From Halanaerobiales bacterium (GTDB taxonomy: Bacteria; Bacillota; Halanaerobiia; Halanaerobiales; DTU029): DNA of 64,000 nucleotides. Positions 7,333-16,121 of the stretch are shown here, one piece after another. The notes beneath the pieces are model-generated. The model was not told the origin of the DNA and searched no databases. It worked only from the letters and a program-made list of their open reading frames with translations. Location: positions 86,962 through 150,961 of the forward strand of contig JARRCS010000003.1 in assembly GCA_029981855.1 (NCBI GenBank), read 5' to 3'. Every line of letters begins with the position of its first letter. The stretch's first letter is position 1. The position numbers were made by a program, and so were the translations under genes.

Positions 7333-9941
7333 AAGGGAGAACAGGGATGAAGGTTAATTATCTAAATTATAAACAGGACCTTTTTCAGGAAGCAATTGAT
7401 AATAAAGAACCTGTAGTTTATGTCTTTGATAACAACCACAACAGGTTGCGGGCCAGGGAGTATTACGAAAGGCCCTTCCTTAAGCAGGAAAGCATTTTCC
7501 TGACCGTGGCCGAACTGAAAGAGAAACTATTTCCGGCAGATAGACTGGTCCTGAAGGAAGAGAAACTGGCTGTTATTTTTTATGAACTGCTGACGGAGGA
7601 AGAGAAGCGGAAACTGAAGATAGATTCCTATTTTGATGCCATCGAACTGGCTGCAGAATTTTTTAACTTTTATGCTGAATTAAATGAGTATAATATTGGG
7701 AAACTAGAGGGTTTAAGGGACTGGCAGCAACAAAAATACAACATTTTGCAGGGTATCAGGGAAAGGTACCTGGCCCGGATGGAGGAATTAAACTATACCG
7801 ACCGGACCCTGGCTTTTAATTTTAATAACCTCTGCCTGGATTACCTGAATGGTTACCGGAAGGTTGTTTTTGTAAACATAGTCAATTTTACCCCGAAGGA
7901 GAAGGAGTTGCTTGAAAGGCTGGAATTAGCGGGAATGAAGGTAGAACTGTACCTGCAGCTGGCCCCGCAGGATTTTGATGAAGGGAACCTAAGTCTAAAG
8001 TCAGTATCCCTCCCGGCTGACCCCGGGACAGCAATAAGACTGTACCATACCGGGGATGATCTGCTCCAGCTTATTAATCTCATCATCCGGTGCGGCCAGG
8101 ACTGCACCATTTTGGATGCTGATTATGATAACAGCAACTACCACCGACTTTTATCCCCGGATAAAATCATAATAGATAAGGAGATCAGTTTCAGTGAGAC
8201 GAAGATCTTCAGGTTCTTAAATAATCTTTACCGGCTGTATGTTAATACCGGGCAGAGGGAGCATTATCTCATCCTGCCGGTAAATGATTTGCTGGAGGCC
8301 TGTTATCTCAGGGAGTTCAGGGACTACTACAGCCTTACCGGGTATAACCTGAGGGCCCTGCAGGAACTGGCCAGGAGTGGTTATGTTTACTTTTCACCTG
8401 AACTGACCCGGGACCACCGGGGACCTGCTCTGTCGGGGTTTGAACCCGTTATGGAGGACATAAAACAAATTAACGGGATGAGAACATTAAAGGAGTTCTG
8501 CAGTTTTCTGGAAGGGGTTAACCTCAGGAAACTAAATGATTACTGGCTTGTGGACAATGTATCCCAGTACTTTGATGCCCTGCTGGAGCTGAGCTCGATT
8601 GAAGAGATGGGGATAGTCAGTTCCTGGAATAGATATTTTGACGATACTGCCCGGGGCCTGTTTCGAATGATCCTCAATTATTTGAGATATAAAAAGGTGA
8701 AACCGGTTAAAAATGGTGAAGGAGAAGGGGTCCGGCTGGACAGCCTGCTTACGGCCTGTCATGATAAACGGGAAAGGGTAATTATTTTAAATGCCTCCCG
8801 GGGGGTGATTCCCTCCGAAAGGGAAGGTGGTTTCCTGCTGACGGAAAAGCAGCGCCTTGCCCTGGGTTTAAGGACCTATTCCGACCGCAGACTGGAAGAG
8901 AAGTACTACTTTTTCCGCCATCTTTTCAGCAGTAAGGAAGGGATTGTTTTCAGTCTGAAGAACCTGGAGGGGAATGTGACCAGTAGTTCCTTTGTCGATG
9001 AACTGAAGATAGAGTACGGCCTGGAAATAAGTGAAATGGAGGTAAGGGCCGTACACTATCCGGCAGTTATCAGCAGGATCTTTTCTCCGGAACATCTTTC
9101 TACTGCGTACAGGCCGGCCCCGGACAGCATCAGGGCGGACAACCTGGTGATTGAAAGAGAAGATTTTTCGGAAGGGGTTTTTACACTGGGTTATTATAAA
9201 TATAATACCTTAAAGGACTGTTACTACCGGTTTTACCTTGAACACATTGCGGATCTGGAAGAAGAAAGGCTGTTGATCAAAAAGGAATTAGACCCCATGG
9301 TTATCGGTAATTTTGTCCACGAAATCTTTACCGAGCTGATTAATCGAACGGGGGTAAGTTTGCAGGTTGACAGAAGTCTGGTAGAGGAAGTAGTTGAAGA
9401 GAGGTTCAATTCATATGACCTCAGGATTGATGATTACTATAAGAGGTACTACCGGGATGTATTGCTGAAAAAGATTAAGGAATCGGTTCTCTATTTTTTC
9501 GGGCTAATGAGAAAAAGGGTTAAGGAAGGGATTAAAAGTGTTAGGGTAGAGTGGCAGCCGGAGAACGGGCCCGATTCCGTCTTTTTCCGGCATCAAATGG
9601 TTGACCTCTATCTAAACGGTAGGATCGACCTTATTATTGACACCGGGGAAAGGAAGTATATAGTTGATTTCAAGACCGGTGGCAGCAGCACCGATCAGCT
9701 GGATTTTTATTCCCTGCTTTTAAACCCTGACCTGGTAAAGGACTACCGGATCGAAAAGGGTATATATTCGGTAATGGAGGAAAGGTATATCCCCGGTCGA
9801 CCGGGGACCGAATTCGATTTTGCCGCAGAGTTATCCGGTAACATAGAAGGATTATTTAGCTCCGGGGAATACAGGGCTGAGTATAGGTCAAGGTGTAAGA
9901 GGTGTATTTTTCTGGACATCTGCAGGGTGGTGATGGGATGA
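7329..9941 (+). CDS. addB: AddB-like PD-(D/E)XK nuclease subunit with Fe-S cluster
   Basis: An 870-residue protein, shorter than classical AddB (about 1160). The C-terminal nuclease domain shows the GRIDLIID...VDFKTG signature (catalytic residues near Asp767, Asp780 and Lys782). Cys631 plus the Cys856-x2-Cys859-x5-Cys865 motif match the four cysteines that hold the [4Fe-4S] staple of AddB/AdnB nucleases. No Walker A is visible in the N-terminal region, so the helicase-like part is probably ATPase-dead, as in AddB. The gene lies between yhaN (4-bp overlap) and addA (4-bp overlap), so a heterodimeric AddAB-type double-strand-break helicase-nuclease is expected. An ATG at 7347 behind AAGGGAGA is a plausible alternative start. 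Similarity to canonical AddB was judged by motifs and context only. Confidence 0.85.
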   Translation: MKGRTGMKVNYLNYKQDLFQEAIDNKEPVVYVFDNNHNRLRAREYYERPFLKQESIFLTVAELKEKLFPADRLVLKEEKLAVIFYELLTEEEKRKLKIDSYFDAIELAAEFFNFYAELNEYNIGKLEGLRDWQQQKYNILQGIRERYLARMEELNYTDRTLAFNFNNLCLDYLNGYRKVVFVNIVNFTPKEKELLERLELAGMKVELYLQLAPQDFDEGNLSLKSVSLPADPGTAIRLYHTGDDLLQLINLIIRCGQDCTILDADYDNSNYHRLLSPDKIIIDKEISFSETKIFRFLNNLYRLYVNTGQREHYLILPVNDLLEACYLREFRDYYSLTGYNLRALQELARSGYVYFSPELTRDHRGPALSGFEPVMEDIKQINGMRTLKEFCSFLEGVNLRKLNDYWLVDNVSQYFDALLELSSIEEMGIVSSWNRYFDDTARGLFRMILNYLRYKKVKPVKNGEGEGVRLDSLLTACHDKRERVIILNASRGVIPSEREGGFLLTEKQRLALGLRTYSDRRLEEKYYFFRHLFSSKEGIVFSLKNLEGNVTSSSFVDELKIEYGLEISEMEVRAVHYPAVISRIFSPEHLSTAYRPAPDSIRADNLVIEREDFSEGVFTLGYYKYNTLKDCYYRFYLEHIADLEEERLLIKKELDPMVIGNFVHEIFTELINRTGVSLQVDRSLVEEVVEERFNSYDLRIDDYYKRYYRDVLLKKIKESVLYFFGLMRKRVKEGIKSVRVEWQPENGPDSVFFRHQMVDLYLNGRIDLIIDTGERKYIVDFKTGGSSTDQLDFYSLLLNPDLVKDYRIEKGIYSVMEERYIPGRPGTEFDFAAELSGNIEGLFSSGEYRAEYRSRCKRCIFLDICRVVMG

Positions 9942-12900
9942 AAAAGGTACTTAAAGCCAGTGCCGGGACGGGAAAAACCTACAGACTATCGCTGGAGTAT
10001 GTGGCCGCCCTGCTCAGAGGGCAGTCCTTTGAAGAGATAGTGGTCATGACCTTTACCCGGAAGGCAACGGCTGAAATAAGGGAGAGAATAATCGAACAGA
10101 TCGAGGATATCCTGCAGAATGGGGAAGAAAGCAATATTTTTCAAAGCCTGAGGGGGGTTTATAAAGGGATCAACCTCAACCTTCCTGCCCTCCAACACAT
10201 TTACCGGGAGATGCTGAAGAATAAAGACAGGATTAACATCTATACCATCGATAGTTTTATCAACAGGATTTTTAAACAGGCCATAGCACCCTATCTCGGT
10301 ATCTACAGGTACGAGATCATTGAAGATGAGCGCAATAGAGAGGTAATTGAAGAGGTCTTTAAAAGGATTCTGGACAATCCGGATGATTTTTCTCTGCTGG
10401 AGAGGTTTTTTACCGATAACACGGAAAGAAAAATTGATAAATACCTGAAACTGATCGGAAACATGCTCAATAACCGCTGGAAGTTTTTATTGATCGAACA
10501 CAGGGCGCGGGCCCGCCGGCCCGTGGGTAATCTGGTAGCCCTCCTTGATGAGTGTATCGATACCCTGAGGGTGGTGGTTGCTGAGAAGGGACAGGCTTTT
10601 TCGGAGGAGTTCTTTACTACCCGTTTCCGCTCCTTTATTCCTGACTACCTGGAAGAAAAGGACCCGGCCGCCAGGCAGGATATAATTATAAAAAACCGCA
10701 ACCACTTTTTCAATGACACCTTCTGGAATGGAAATAAAATACGGGGCAGGGCCCTGGCCCCTCTCAGAGAGGAGCTTGCAGCCCGCTATGAGAACTTTCT
10801 GGAGCAACTGGCCGCTTATATCTACAATGAAGAGATGATACCCTATGAGGAAGAAATCTTTAACTTCTCTTCCCGGGTTTTTGAGATCTATGATAGTATT
10901 AAATTCCGGGAAAGGGTCTTTACCCATACTGATCTCAGTAATTATACCTACCAGTATTTCTATCATGATGAACTGGACCTGCTGGAAGGAAGAACCGTAA
11001 GTGATTACTTTTTTGAACTGCTGGGGACGGAGGTTAAAAGCCTTTATATCGATGAGTTTCAGGACACCAGCATTCTCCAGTGGAAGATACTGAAACCGTT
11101 GATTGACAGGTGTGAAAATGTAATAGCTGTAGGGGATGAGAAACAGTCGATTTACGGCTGGCGCGGGGGAGAAAAGGAGCTGTTTACCGCCCTGGACGGG
11201 ATACTGGAGGGAGAATGTGAGTCCCTTTTAACCTGTTACCGCAGTGAAAGGGAGATCATGGATTTCATCAACCGCTTTTTCCTGAACCTGGAAATCGACT
11301 GGGGGTATGAGGAGGTAAACCATGTACCCCATAAAGATGGGGGCTATGTGGAAGTATTGCTGGGGGGTGAAGGTGCCAGGATAAATACGGAAACCAATAA
11401 ATTCAACAGTCTAAGTCAGGAAAGGCAGATGGAATTAATTGCGATTAACGAGAGGTTGACCGGGAATCTAAAGAGGGAGATAGCCCTCAGGATTAAAGAA
11501 CTACCTTCCTACAGCAATATCGGGGTCCTGGCCCGGGCCAATAACGACCTGGCTGAGATTGCAATTGAACTTGATAAAGAGGGCATACCCTATATCCTGG
11601 AGAGTAAGGACAGCCTGTTCGAACATGAGGCGGTAAAACCTCTCTACTTTCTTTTAAACTACCTTGCCTATCGTGATTATTTTCAATTACTGAAATACTT
11701 AAGAAGCGACCTGGTCAGGGCAAATAACAGAGTCTTAAAATACCTGCTTTGGAATAAAGATAGAGTACAGGGATTCATGTCCGGTAAACAGGACAGACTG
11801 GATTTAGGGGATGTGCAGGGTGTCCTGACTGAAATAAAGATGCTTTTTAATCTTGATTACCGGCAGTTAACAAACTACCTGCTGGAAGAAACGGGTATCA
11901 TGGAGCTTTACCGTGATAACGGTGGTGCACTAAAGAACCTTTACCATTTTTTCAGGTTAATGCGTCGGTTTTCCGATCTCAGTGACTTCATGAAGTACAT
12001 TGAACAAAACTACGAAAGTGAAGAGCTAAAGCAGGTCGGTGTCCGGGAGAAAAATGCAGTAAAGTTAATGAGCATCCATAAGGCCAAGGGATTATCCTTT
12101 GAAACGGAGTTTTTTTACTGGAACCCCGGGTCAGGAAATGGCGGCAGGTCCGGTAAGATGGAGATGTATATCAGTTTTGATGACCACTTCCAGGAAGTAA
12201 CGGACTACCTGCTTACGGATTCCAAATATGAGAAGATATTTAAAATCCTGGGGATAAACTTTGCCGAAGAAAAGGCCGAAAAGGAATTGATGGAGGAATT
12301 AAATAATGTTTATGTAGCACTGACCAGAGCCGAAAAAAACCTCTTCTTCTTTATTGAAGCCCCCCGGAAGCTGGAAACCAATAGTGAGGGTAGGTGCTGG
12401 AGCGGTAGTGTTTCTTATGGGTTTTATGAAGAAGCTGTTCTCAGGGCTGCCGGTGTTTCTACCTTATGTGATCTGGTCGAAGGAAAGAGGCTGGGAGAGT
12501 TACAGGTAAGCGAACAGGAGGAGACCGGTAAAGGGATCGACCTCCCCGAGTTAGCACCTTACTTCAGGCCGGCAGAAATACCGCCGGAGATTATTGAGGA
12601 GGCTAACAACAAAAAGGATTTCAGGATGAGCCTGGAAAAGGAGATAATCAGGATAGAAGGCCTGGCTATCCACTATTATCTGGAGCACGTGAAGTACGGG
12701 ACCGAAGAGGAAAGGAGGCTGGGCCGGAATATGGTCCTGGCCCGGTACGGGAACATACTGGGGCCTGTGAGAACGGAAGAAATCATCAAACGGGTAGAGA
12801 AGTTTATAGAGGGCAATCCCCGGTACTTTGACAGTAGATGGCGGGTCTTTAACGAGTATGTCATAAAGGGAGAGGATAAGGAATACAGAATAGACCGGCT

Positions 12901-13051
12901 GCTCATTGATGAAGACAGCAAGCTAATGGTTATCCTGGATTATAAAAGCGGACAGACCAGAGAAGACTCCCAGCTGGAAAATTATAAGGAGATCATGATG
13001 AACATGACCAGGGGAGAATATAAAATTGAGACACATTTTGTAGATATATAA
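9938..13051 (+). CDS. addA: AddA-type UvrD helicase-nuclease
   Basis: From the ATG at 9938 (ATGA overlap with addB) the protein has 1037 residues, somewhat short for AddA (about 1230). UvrD/Rep motifs occur in order: Walker A ASAGTGKT at about 7-14, motif Ia TFTRKATAEIRERI, Walker B IDEFQDT at about 371-377, GDEKQSIYGWRG at about 400-411, motif V LMSIHKAKGLSFE, and motif VI VYVALTRAEKNLF. The C-terminus is a PD-(D/E)XK nuclease with IDRLLID and LDYKSG (Asp1001, Lys1003). With AddB it should unwind and resect double-strand breaks and load RecA. It is the last gene of the operon; no convincing terminator directly follows it. A TTG-initiated upstream extension lies inside addB and is unlikely. 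Confidence 0.93.
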   Translation: MKKVLKASAGTGKTYRLSLEYVAALLRGQSFEEIVVMTFTRKATAEIRERIIEQIEDILQNGEESNIFQSLRGVYKGINLNLPALQHIYREMLKNKDRINIYTIDSFINRIFKQAIAPYLGIYRYEIIEDERNREVIEEVFKRILDNPDDFSLLERFFTDNTERKIDKYLKLIGNMLNNRWKFLLIEHRARARRPVGNLVALLDECIDTLRVVVAEKGQAFSEEFFTTRFRSFIPDYLEEKDPAARQDIIIKNRNHFFNDTFWNGNKIRGRALAPLREELAARYENFLEQLAAYIYNEEMIPYEEEIFNFSSRVFEIYDSIKFRERVFTHTDLSNYTYQYFYHDELDLLEGRTVSDYFFELLGTEVKSLYIDEFQDTSILQWKILKPLIDRCENVIAVGDEKQSIYGWRGGEKELFTALDGILEGECESLLTCYRSEREIMDFINRFFLNLEIDWGYEEVNHVPHKDGGYVEVLLGGEGARINTETNKFNSLSQERQMELIAINERLTGNLKREIALRIKELPSYSNIGVLARANNDLAEIAIELDKEGIPYILESKDSLFEHEAVKPLYFLLNYLAYRDYFQLLKYLRSDLVRANNRVLKYLLWNKDRVQGFMSGKQDRLDLGDVQGVLTEIKMLFNLDYRQLTNYLLEETGIMELYRDNGGALKNLYHFFRLMRRFSDLSDFMKYIEQNYESEELKQVGVREKNAVKLMSIHKAKGLSFETEFFYWNPGSGNGGRSGKMEMYISFDDHFQEVTDYLLTDSKYEKIFKILGINFAEEKAEKELMEELNNVYVALTRAEKNLFFFIEAPRKLETNSEGRCWSGSVSYGFYEEAVLRAAGVSTLCDLVEGKRLGELQVSEQEETGKGIDLPELAPYFRPAEIPPEIIEEANNKKDFRMSLEKEIIRIEGLAIHYYLEHVKYGTEEERRLGRNMVLARYGNILGPVRTEEIIKRVEKFIEGNPRYFDSRWRVFNEYVIKGEDKEYRIDRLLIDEDSKLMVILDYKSGQTREDSQLENYKEIMMNMTRGEYKIETHFVDI

Positions 13052-13199
13052 AAGTATATAGACCTCCAGACAACTTTATATTTTCCATTATAGCTTTTAA
13101 AAAAGAGATATCCAGAGGATGATAGTGATAATACAATTAAACATCAAGAAGGAAAAACCATTTTTTTGTAGAATATTATAAAACAGGATATTGGAAAAA

Positions 13200-13245
13200 T
13201 GTCGTCGACCTCCGGTAGTGCAAAAACCCCCGGGGGCCGACGACA
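13200..13245. other. GC-rich hairpin in possible CRISPR leader
   Basis: The arms GTCGTCGACCTCCGG (13201-13215) and CCGGGGGCCGACGAC (13230-13244) pair over 15 positions with one A-C mismatch and one T-G pair, around a 14-nt loop. It stands out sharply from its A/T-rich surroundings and lies about 120 bp upstream of the first CRISPR-type repeat. A leader element is one reading and a mobile-repeat remnant is another; neither could be tested here. Confidence 0.6.
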
Positions 13246-13364
13246 AAAAAGAAAAGGTCATAAACCTTGTTATAACAGTATTCTTTATCTGCATATTACA
13301 CAAATCACCAATATGGATGACACTTATTAAAAAACAAAGCTTCCTTACATTATGCATATTAAAT

Positions 13365-13455
13365 TAGTCTACCTATGAGGAATTGAAACCCGGGAAGTAC
13401 TGGCTGGAGAAGCATACATAAAAAGATTTCTAGTCTACCTATGAGGAATTGAAAC
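13365..13455 (+). CRISPR. Two-repeat CRISPR remnant without cas genes
   Basis: The 25-nt sequence TAGTCTACCTATGAGGAA followed by TTGAAAC occurs exactly at 13365-13389 and 13431-13455. The 3' end GAGGAATTGAAAC is the typical 3' handle of 30-nt type I-B/III repeats. Taking a 30-nt unit, the 5' ends are degenerate and the spacer is about 36 nt (13390-13425), a standard length. The second repeat is followed directly by the promoter copy at 13492. The array looks decayed or orphaned. Confidence 0.75.
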
Positions 13456-13491
13456 TGTCAATATCTTTTATTCTTTGGCAAAAAAATAAAT

Positions 13492-13557
13492 CTATGTTTG
13501 CAGTAAACTCCAGAATATGCTATAATATAAACAAACATGTGTATTCTTAGATAGGTT
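13492..13557 (+). promoter_or_regulatory. Repair-operon promoter with LexA-like box, copy 2
   Basis: This is a near-exact duplicate of 2965-3030 (65 of 66 bases). TTGCAG is at 13498-13503, TATAAT at 13521-13526 (17-bp spacer) and the LexA-like AAACATGTGTAT at 13533-13544. Sequence identity stops right after the block, so the duplicated unit is the promoter/operator itself. It drives the radical-SAM/DUF4130-type gene pair. Confidence 0.8.
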
Positions 13558-13576
13558 GGATGGAGAGGTTGTTAAT

Positions 13577-14875
13577 ATGGAACTTCGTGAAAAGCTTAAG
13601 ATTCTGTCTGGTGCAGCCAAATATGATGCCTCCTGCTCCTCCAGCGGGAGTAACCGCAAAAATACCCCGGGAGGTATCGGTAATGGGGCAAGCAGCGGGA
13701 TCTGTCATAGCTGGTCCGATGATGGGCGCTGTATCTCCCTGCTTAAAATTCTTTTTACCAACTACTGTATCTACGACTGTGCCTACTGCATTAACCGGGT
13801 CTCCAATGACCTGCCCAGGGCCTCCTTTACACCGGAGGAGGTTATAAAGCTAACGATTAATTTTTACCGCCGCAACTACATAGAAGGGCTCTTCTTAAGC
13901 TCGGCTGTAATTAAGAGCCCGGATTATACCATGGAATTACTCCTTAAAACCGTCAGAAAACTGAGAGAGGAGTACAAATTTAACGGTTATATCCATCTTA
14001 AAGCAATACCCGGGGCAGATTTTTCTTTAATTGCCCGGGCAGGTAGATATGCCGACCGGATGAGTGTCAATATTGAGCTGCCTTCTAAAAAGAGCCTCAG
14101 TCTGTTAGCACCCCAGAAGAAGATGGAGAGTATATTAACCCCGATGAAGGAAATCGGGCTCAATATTAAAGAGAATAGGGAGGAACGAAAGAAGAGTAAG
14201 AACCTGCCCAGGTTTGTCCCTGCCGGACAGAGTACCCAGTTAATCATCGGGGCCAGCCCGGAGACCGATTATCATATTCTCAAACTATGCGAGGCTCTCT
14301 ATCAAAGGTTTAATTTAAAAAGGGTTTATTACTCTGCCTACATTCCCGTTAGCAATAATCCCAGCCTGCCCCAGTTGAGAAGACCCCCGCTGCTTAGAGA
14401 GCACCGTCTCTACCAGGCCGACTGGTTACTGCGTTTTTACGGTTTTGCTGCCGATGAACTTCTGGACAGGGCAAACCCAAATTTTAATCCTAAACTTGAC
14501 CCTAAGGCTAACTGGGCCCTGAATCACCTCCATCTCTTTCCCCTGGAGGTCAACCGGGCTGATTATGAAATGCTGCTCAGGGTTCCAGGGATAGGCATAA
14601 AATCAGCCAGACGGATTGTCTCGGCCCGCAGGACCGGTAGCATTGATTTTGATGATTTGGAGAAATTTGGAACCGTATTAAAAAGGGCCAGGTATTTTAT
14701 TACCTGTAAGGGAAAGTATTACGGAGGTATTCCCTTCAGGGAAGAATTAATCAAAGAGAGGCTGGTTGAAGGCAAAACAGGTTTGCATAGGCAGCAGCTT
14801 TCGTTATTTGATGATAATTCAATATCCGATATTGATGGTTTTTTGAGTGAAACAGTTGGAGGAAAAGAGGGATGA
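13577..14875 (+). CDS. Putative DNA modification/repair radical SAM protein
   Basis: From the ATG at 13577 (ribosome site GGAGAGG 8 bases ahead) the protein has 432 residues; the longer frame from TTG at 13556 would begin inside the promoter duplicate. The radical-SAM cluster motif is Cys64-x3-Cys68-x2-Cys71 (CIYDCAYC). A helix-hairpin-helix DNA-binding motif, LLRVPGIGIKSARRIV, lies near 333-348. This architecture matches the family of putative DNA repair radical SAM proteins that travel with a DUF4130/uracil-DNA-glycosylase-like partner. Its exact reaction is not established to my knowledge. It overlaps the following gene by 4 bp (ATGA) and shares its promoter block with the yhaO-addA operon, which supports a role in the DNA damage response. 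Confidence 0.88.
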   Translation: MELREKLKILSGAAKYDASCSSSGSNRKNTPGGIGNGASSGICHSWSDDGRCISLLKILFTNYCIYDCAYCINRVSNDLPRASFTPEEVIKLTINFYRRNYIEGLFLSSAVIKSPDYTMELLLKTVRKLREEYKFNGYIHLKAIPGADFSLIARAGRYADRMSVNIELPSKKSLSLLAPQKKMESILTPMKEIGLNIKENREERKKSKNLPRFVPAGQSTQLIIGASPETDYHILKLCEALYQRFNLKRVYYSAYIPVSNNPSLPQLRRPPLLREHRLYQADWLLRFYGFAADELLDRANPNFNPKLDPKANWALNHLHLFPLEVNRADYEMLLRVPGIGIKSARRIVSARRTGSIDFDDLEKFGTVLKRARYFITCKGKYYGGIPFREELIKERLVEGKTGLHRQQLSLFDDNSISDIDGFLSETVGGKEG

Positions 14876-15612
14876 TTTATTATATCTATGATGGAAGTTT
14901 TGAAGGTCTTTTGACTGCAATTTATGAAGCTTTTTATCATGATGTTAAACCGGATATGATTCTGAAAAGGTCGGATTATCAGGAAAATCTTTTTGCTGAA
15001 AGGGTTGAAATCGTAACTGAACGGAATAAATCTGATAGGGTATATAACGCGGTCCGGGAGAAGATATCATCAAGGTCACTGCGAAAAATTTATTATGCCT
15101 TTTTGTCAGAGATAAAGGGAGTTGAAACCAGGATTTATCACTATCTGCAATTGGGTTTTAAGATAGGGAGAAAGATTGATGGGCATTTAACAGATGATAC
15201 CGTTTTAGAGCTAAATAGAATTAGCAATAAAGTTGGTCTGGAAAGGCACCGGCTCTTGGGGTTGATCCGTTTTCGCAGATTGGATAACGATATATACTAT
15301 GCCCCCATTGAACCTGACTATAATATTATTGCTCTACTGGCTCCTCATTTCAGCAAAAGATTAGCCGACCAGAACTGGGTTATCCATGATCTCAAAAGAA
15401 AAGTGGCGGCTGTTTATAACCGGGAGGAATGGGTTTTGACCGGGTTTTCCGGACAACCAGGCAGTTATGCTGAGGATGAGGCCATTTACCAATCCCTCTG
15501 GAAGGATTTCTTCAAGAATATAGCAATCACCAACAGAAAGAATTCCAGGCTGCAATTGCAGTTTATGCCCGTACGGTACTGGAAACATTTAATTGAAAAG
15601 GAGACTACTTAA
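14872..15612 (+). CDS. DUF4130-type putative DNA metabolism protein, partner of the radical SAM protein
   Basis: A 246-residue protein beginning MIYYIYDGSFEGLLTAIYEAF, the typical start of the DUF4130 family of probable DNA repair proteins linked to radical SAM genes. The middle contains the conserved VGLERHRLLGLIRFRRL and YYAPIEPDYNIIALLAPHFSKRL stretches. In some genomes the same domain is fused to a uracil-DNA-glycosylase-like domain; here it stands alone. Translation is coupled to the upstream gene through ATGA. No catalytic residue can be named with confidence. A terminator follows directly. Confidence 0.85.
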   Translation: MIYYIYDGSFEGLLTAIYEAFYHDVKPDMILKRSDYQENLFAERVEIVTERNKSDRVYNAVREKISSRSLRKIYYAFLSEIKGVETRIYHYLQLGFKIGRKIDGHLTDDTVLELNRISNKVGLERHRLLGLIRFRRLDNDIYYAPIEPDYNIIALLAPHFSKRLADQNWVIHDLKRKVAAVYNREEWVLTGFSGQPGSYAEDEAIYQSLWKDFFKNIAITNRKNSRLQLQFMPVRYWKHLIEKETT

Positions 15613-15614
15613 AA

Positions 15615-15647
15615 AGACAGTCGAGCGGCTGTCTTCTAATTATTTTT
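15615..15647 (+). terminator. Terminator after the radical-SAM/DUF4130 operon
   Basis: AGACAGT pairs with GCTGTCT around a short loop (15615-15634), followed by an interrupted T-rich tract. It begins 3 bases after the stop codon. Confidence 0.6.
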
Positions 15648-16001
15648 ACTCAACTTTCGGAGGACTCTATTATACCATAAAGAAGGAGGGTTTTCGTTAT
15701 TTTTCGCTAAATTTTTTGAGCAAATCCCAATAATATCAAAGGATTTGATCAGTTATTTTACTCCGAAAGGAGTATTTATACTATATACTATTAATAAATG
15801 TTTAGGAGAAATCTTCCTATTCGATTTGAACCAATTTTTCTAAAAGGGTAATATTTAGGCTAATTAGGTGCCAGAATTAAGTCTTAATTATAACCTAAAT
15901 AACCTATTTTAAGCTAGTAAAGAGATAAAATAATAAAATCTTTTTTTTCAATGGCGTAAAGACAAAGCATTTTAAGCACTTATTTTCGTATTAATTTTAA
16001 T
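15648..16001. promoter_or_regulatory. Long AT-rich control region of the dipeptidase operon
   Basis: There is no coding sequence. Several dyads are visible: CAAATCC/GGATTTG at 15721-15747, TACTCC-gaaa-GGAGTA at 15759-15774, and TAGGA/TCCTA at 15803-15819. They lie 180-280 bp upstream of the sigma-54 promoter at 16002, a normal distance for enhancer sites, but which one the activator uses cannot be decided by eye. Confidence 0.4.
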
Positions 16002-16018
16002 TTGGAATAATTTATGCA
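16002..16018 (+). promoter_or_regulatory. Sigma-54 promoter of the dipeptidase-AOR operon
   Basis: TTGGAATAATTTATGCA has the invariant GG (16004-16005) and GC (16016-16017) exactly 10 bases apart. It lies 104 bp before the dipeptidase start, and a sigma-54 activator gene closes this gene cluster at 27100-29157. The -24 element matches only its TTGG core well. Confidence 0.65.
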
Positions 16019-16121
16019 TTTATCAACAAAATAATAAAAATTTCGCTTCTTTTTGGTTCGCAGATACTAAATTTTATAGAGTTAATACAACTAACAATAA
16101 AAATAAGAAAGGGGATACAAA

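Larger units (their letters stand above)
13052..13491. other. AT-rich intergenic region with CRISPR remnant, no gene
   Basis: A gap between addA and the second SOS-like promoter. It holds a large GC-rich hairpin (13200-13245), then a roughly 120-bp AT-rich stretch resembling a CRISPR leader, then two CRISPR-type repeats. A minus-strand reading frame exists here but lacks coding character. No cas gene is present in the window. Confidence 0.7.

Noticed and set aside
9902..9937. Upstream extension of AddA
   Set aside because: It would overlap the Fe-S cysteine codons of addB, while the ATG at 9938 has the ATGA coupling seen at the other junctions of this operon.
13097..13357. Minus-strand reading frame across the CRISPR-leader hairpin
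   Set aside because: It runs through a GC-rich hairpin and AT-rich leader, has no recognisable domain and no convincing ribosome site.
15759..15774. GNRA-capped hairpin as part of a riboswitch for the dipeptidase operon
   Set aside because: It lies well upstream of the predicted sigma-54 transcription start, so it would not be in the mRNA leader, and no known riboswitch core is visible.
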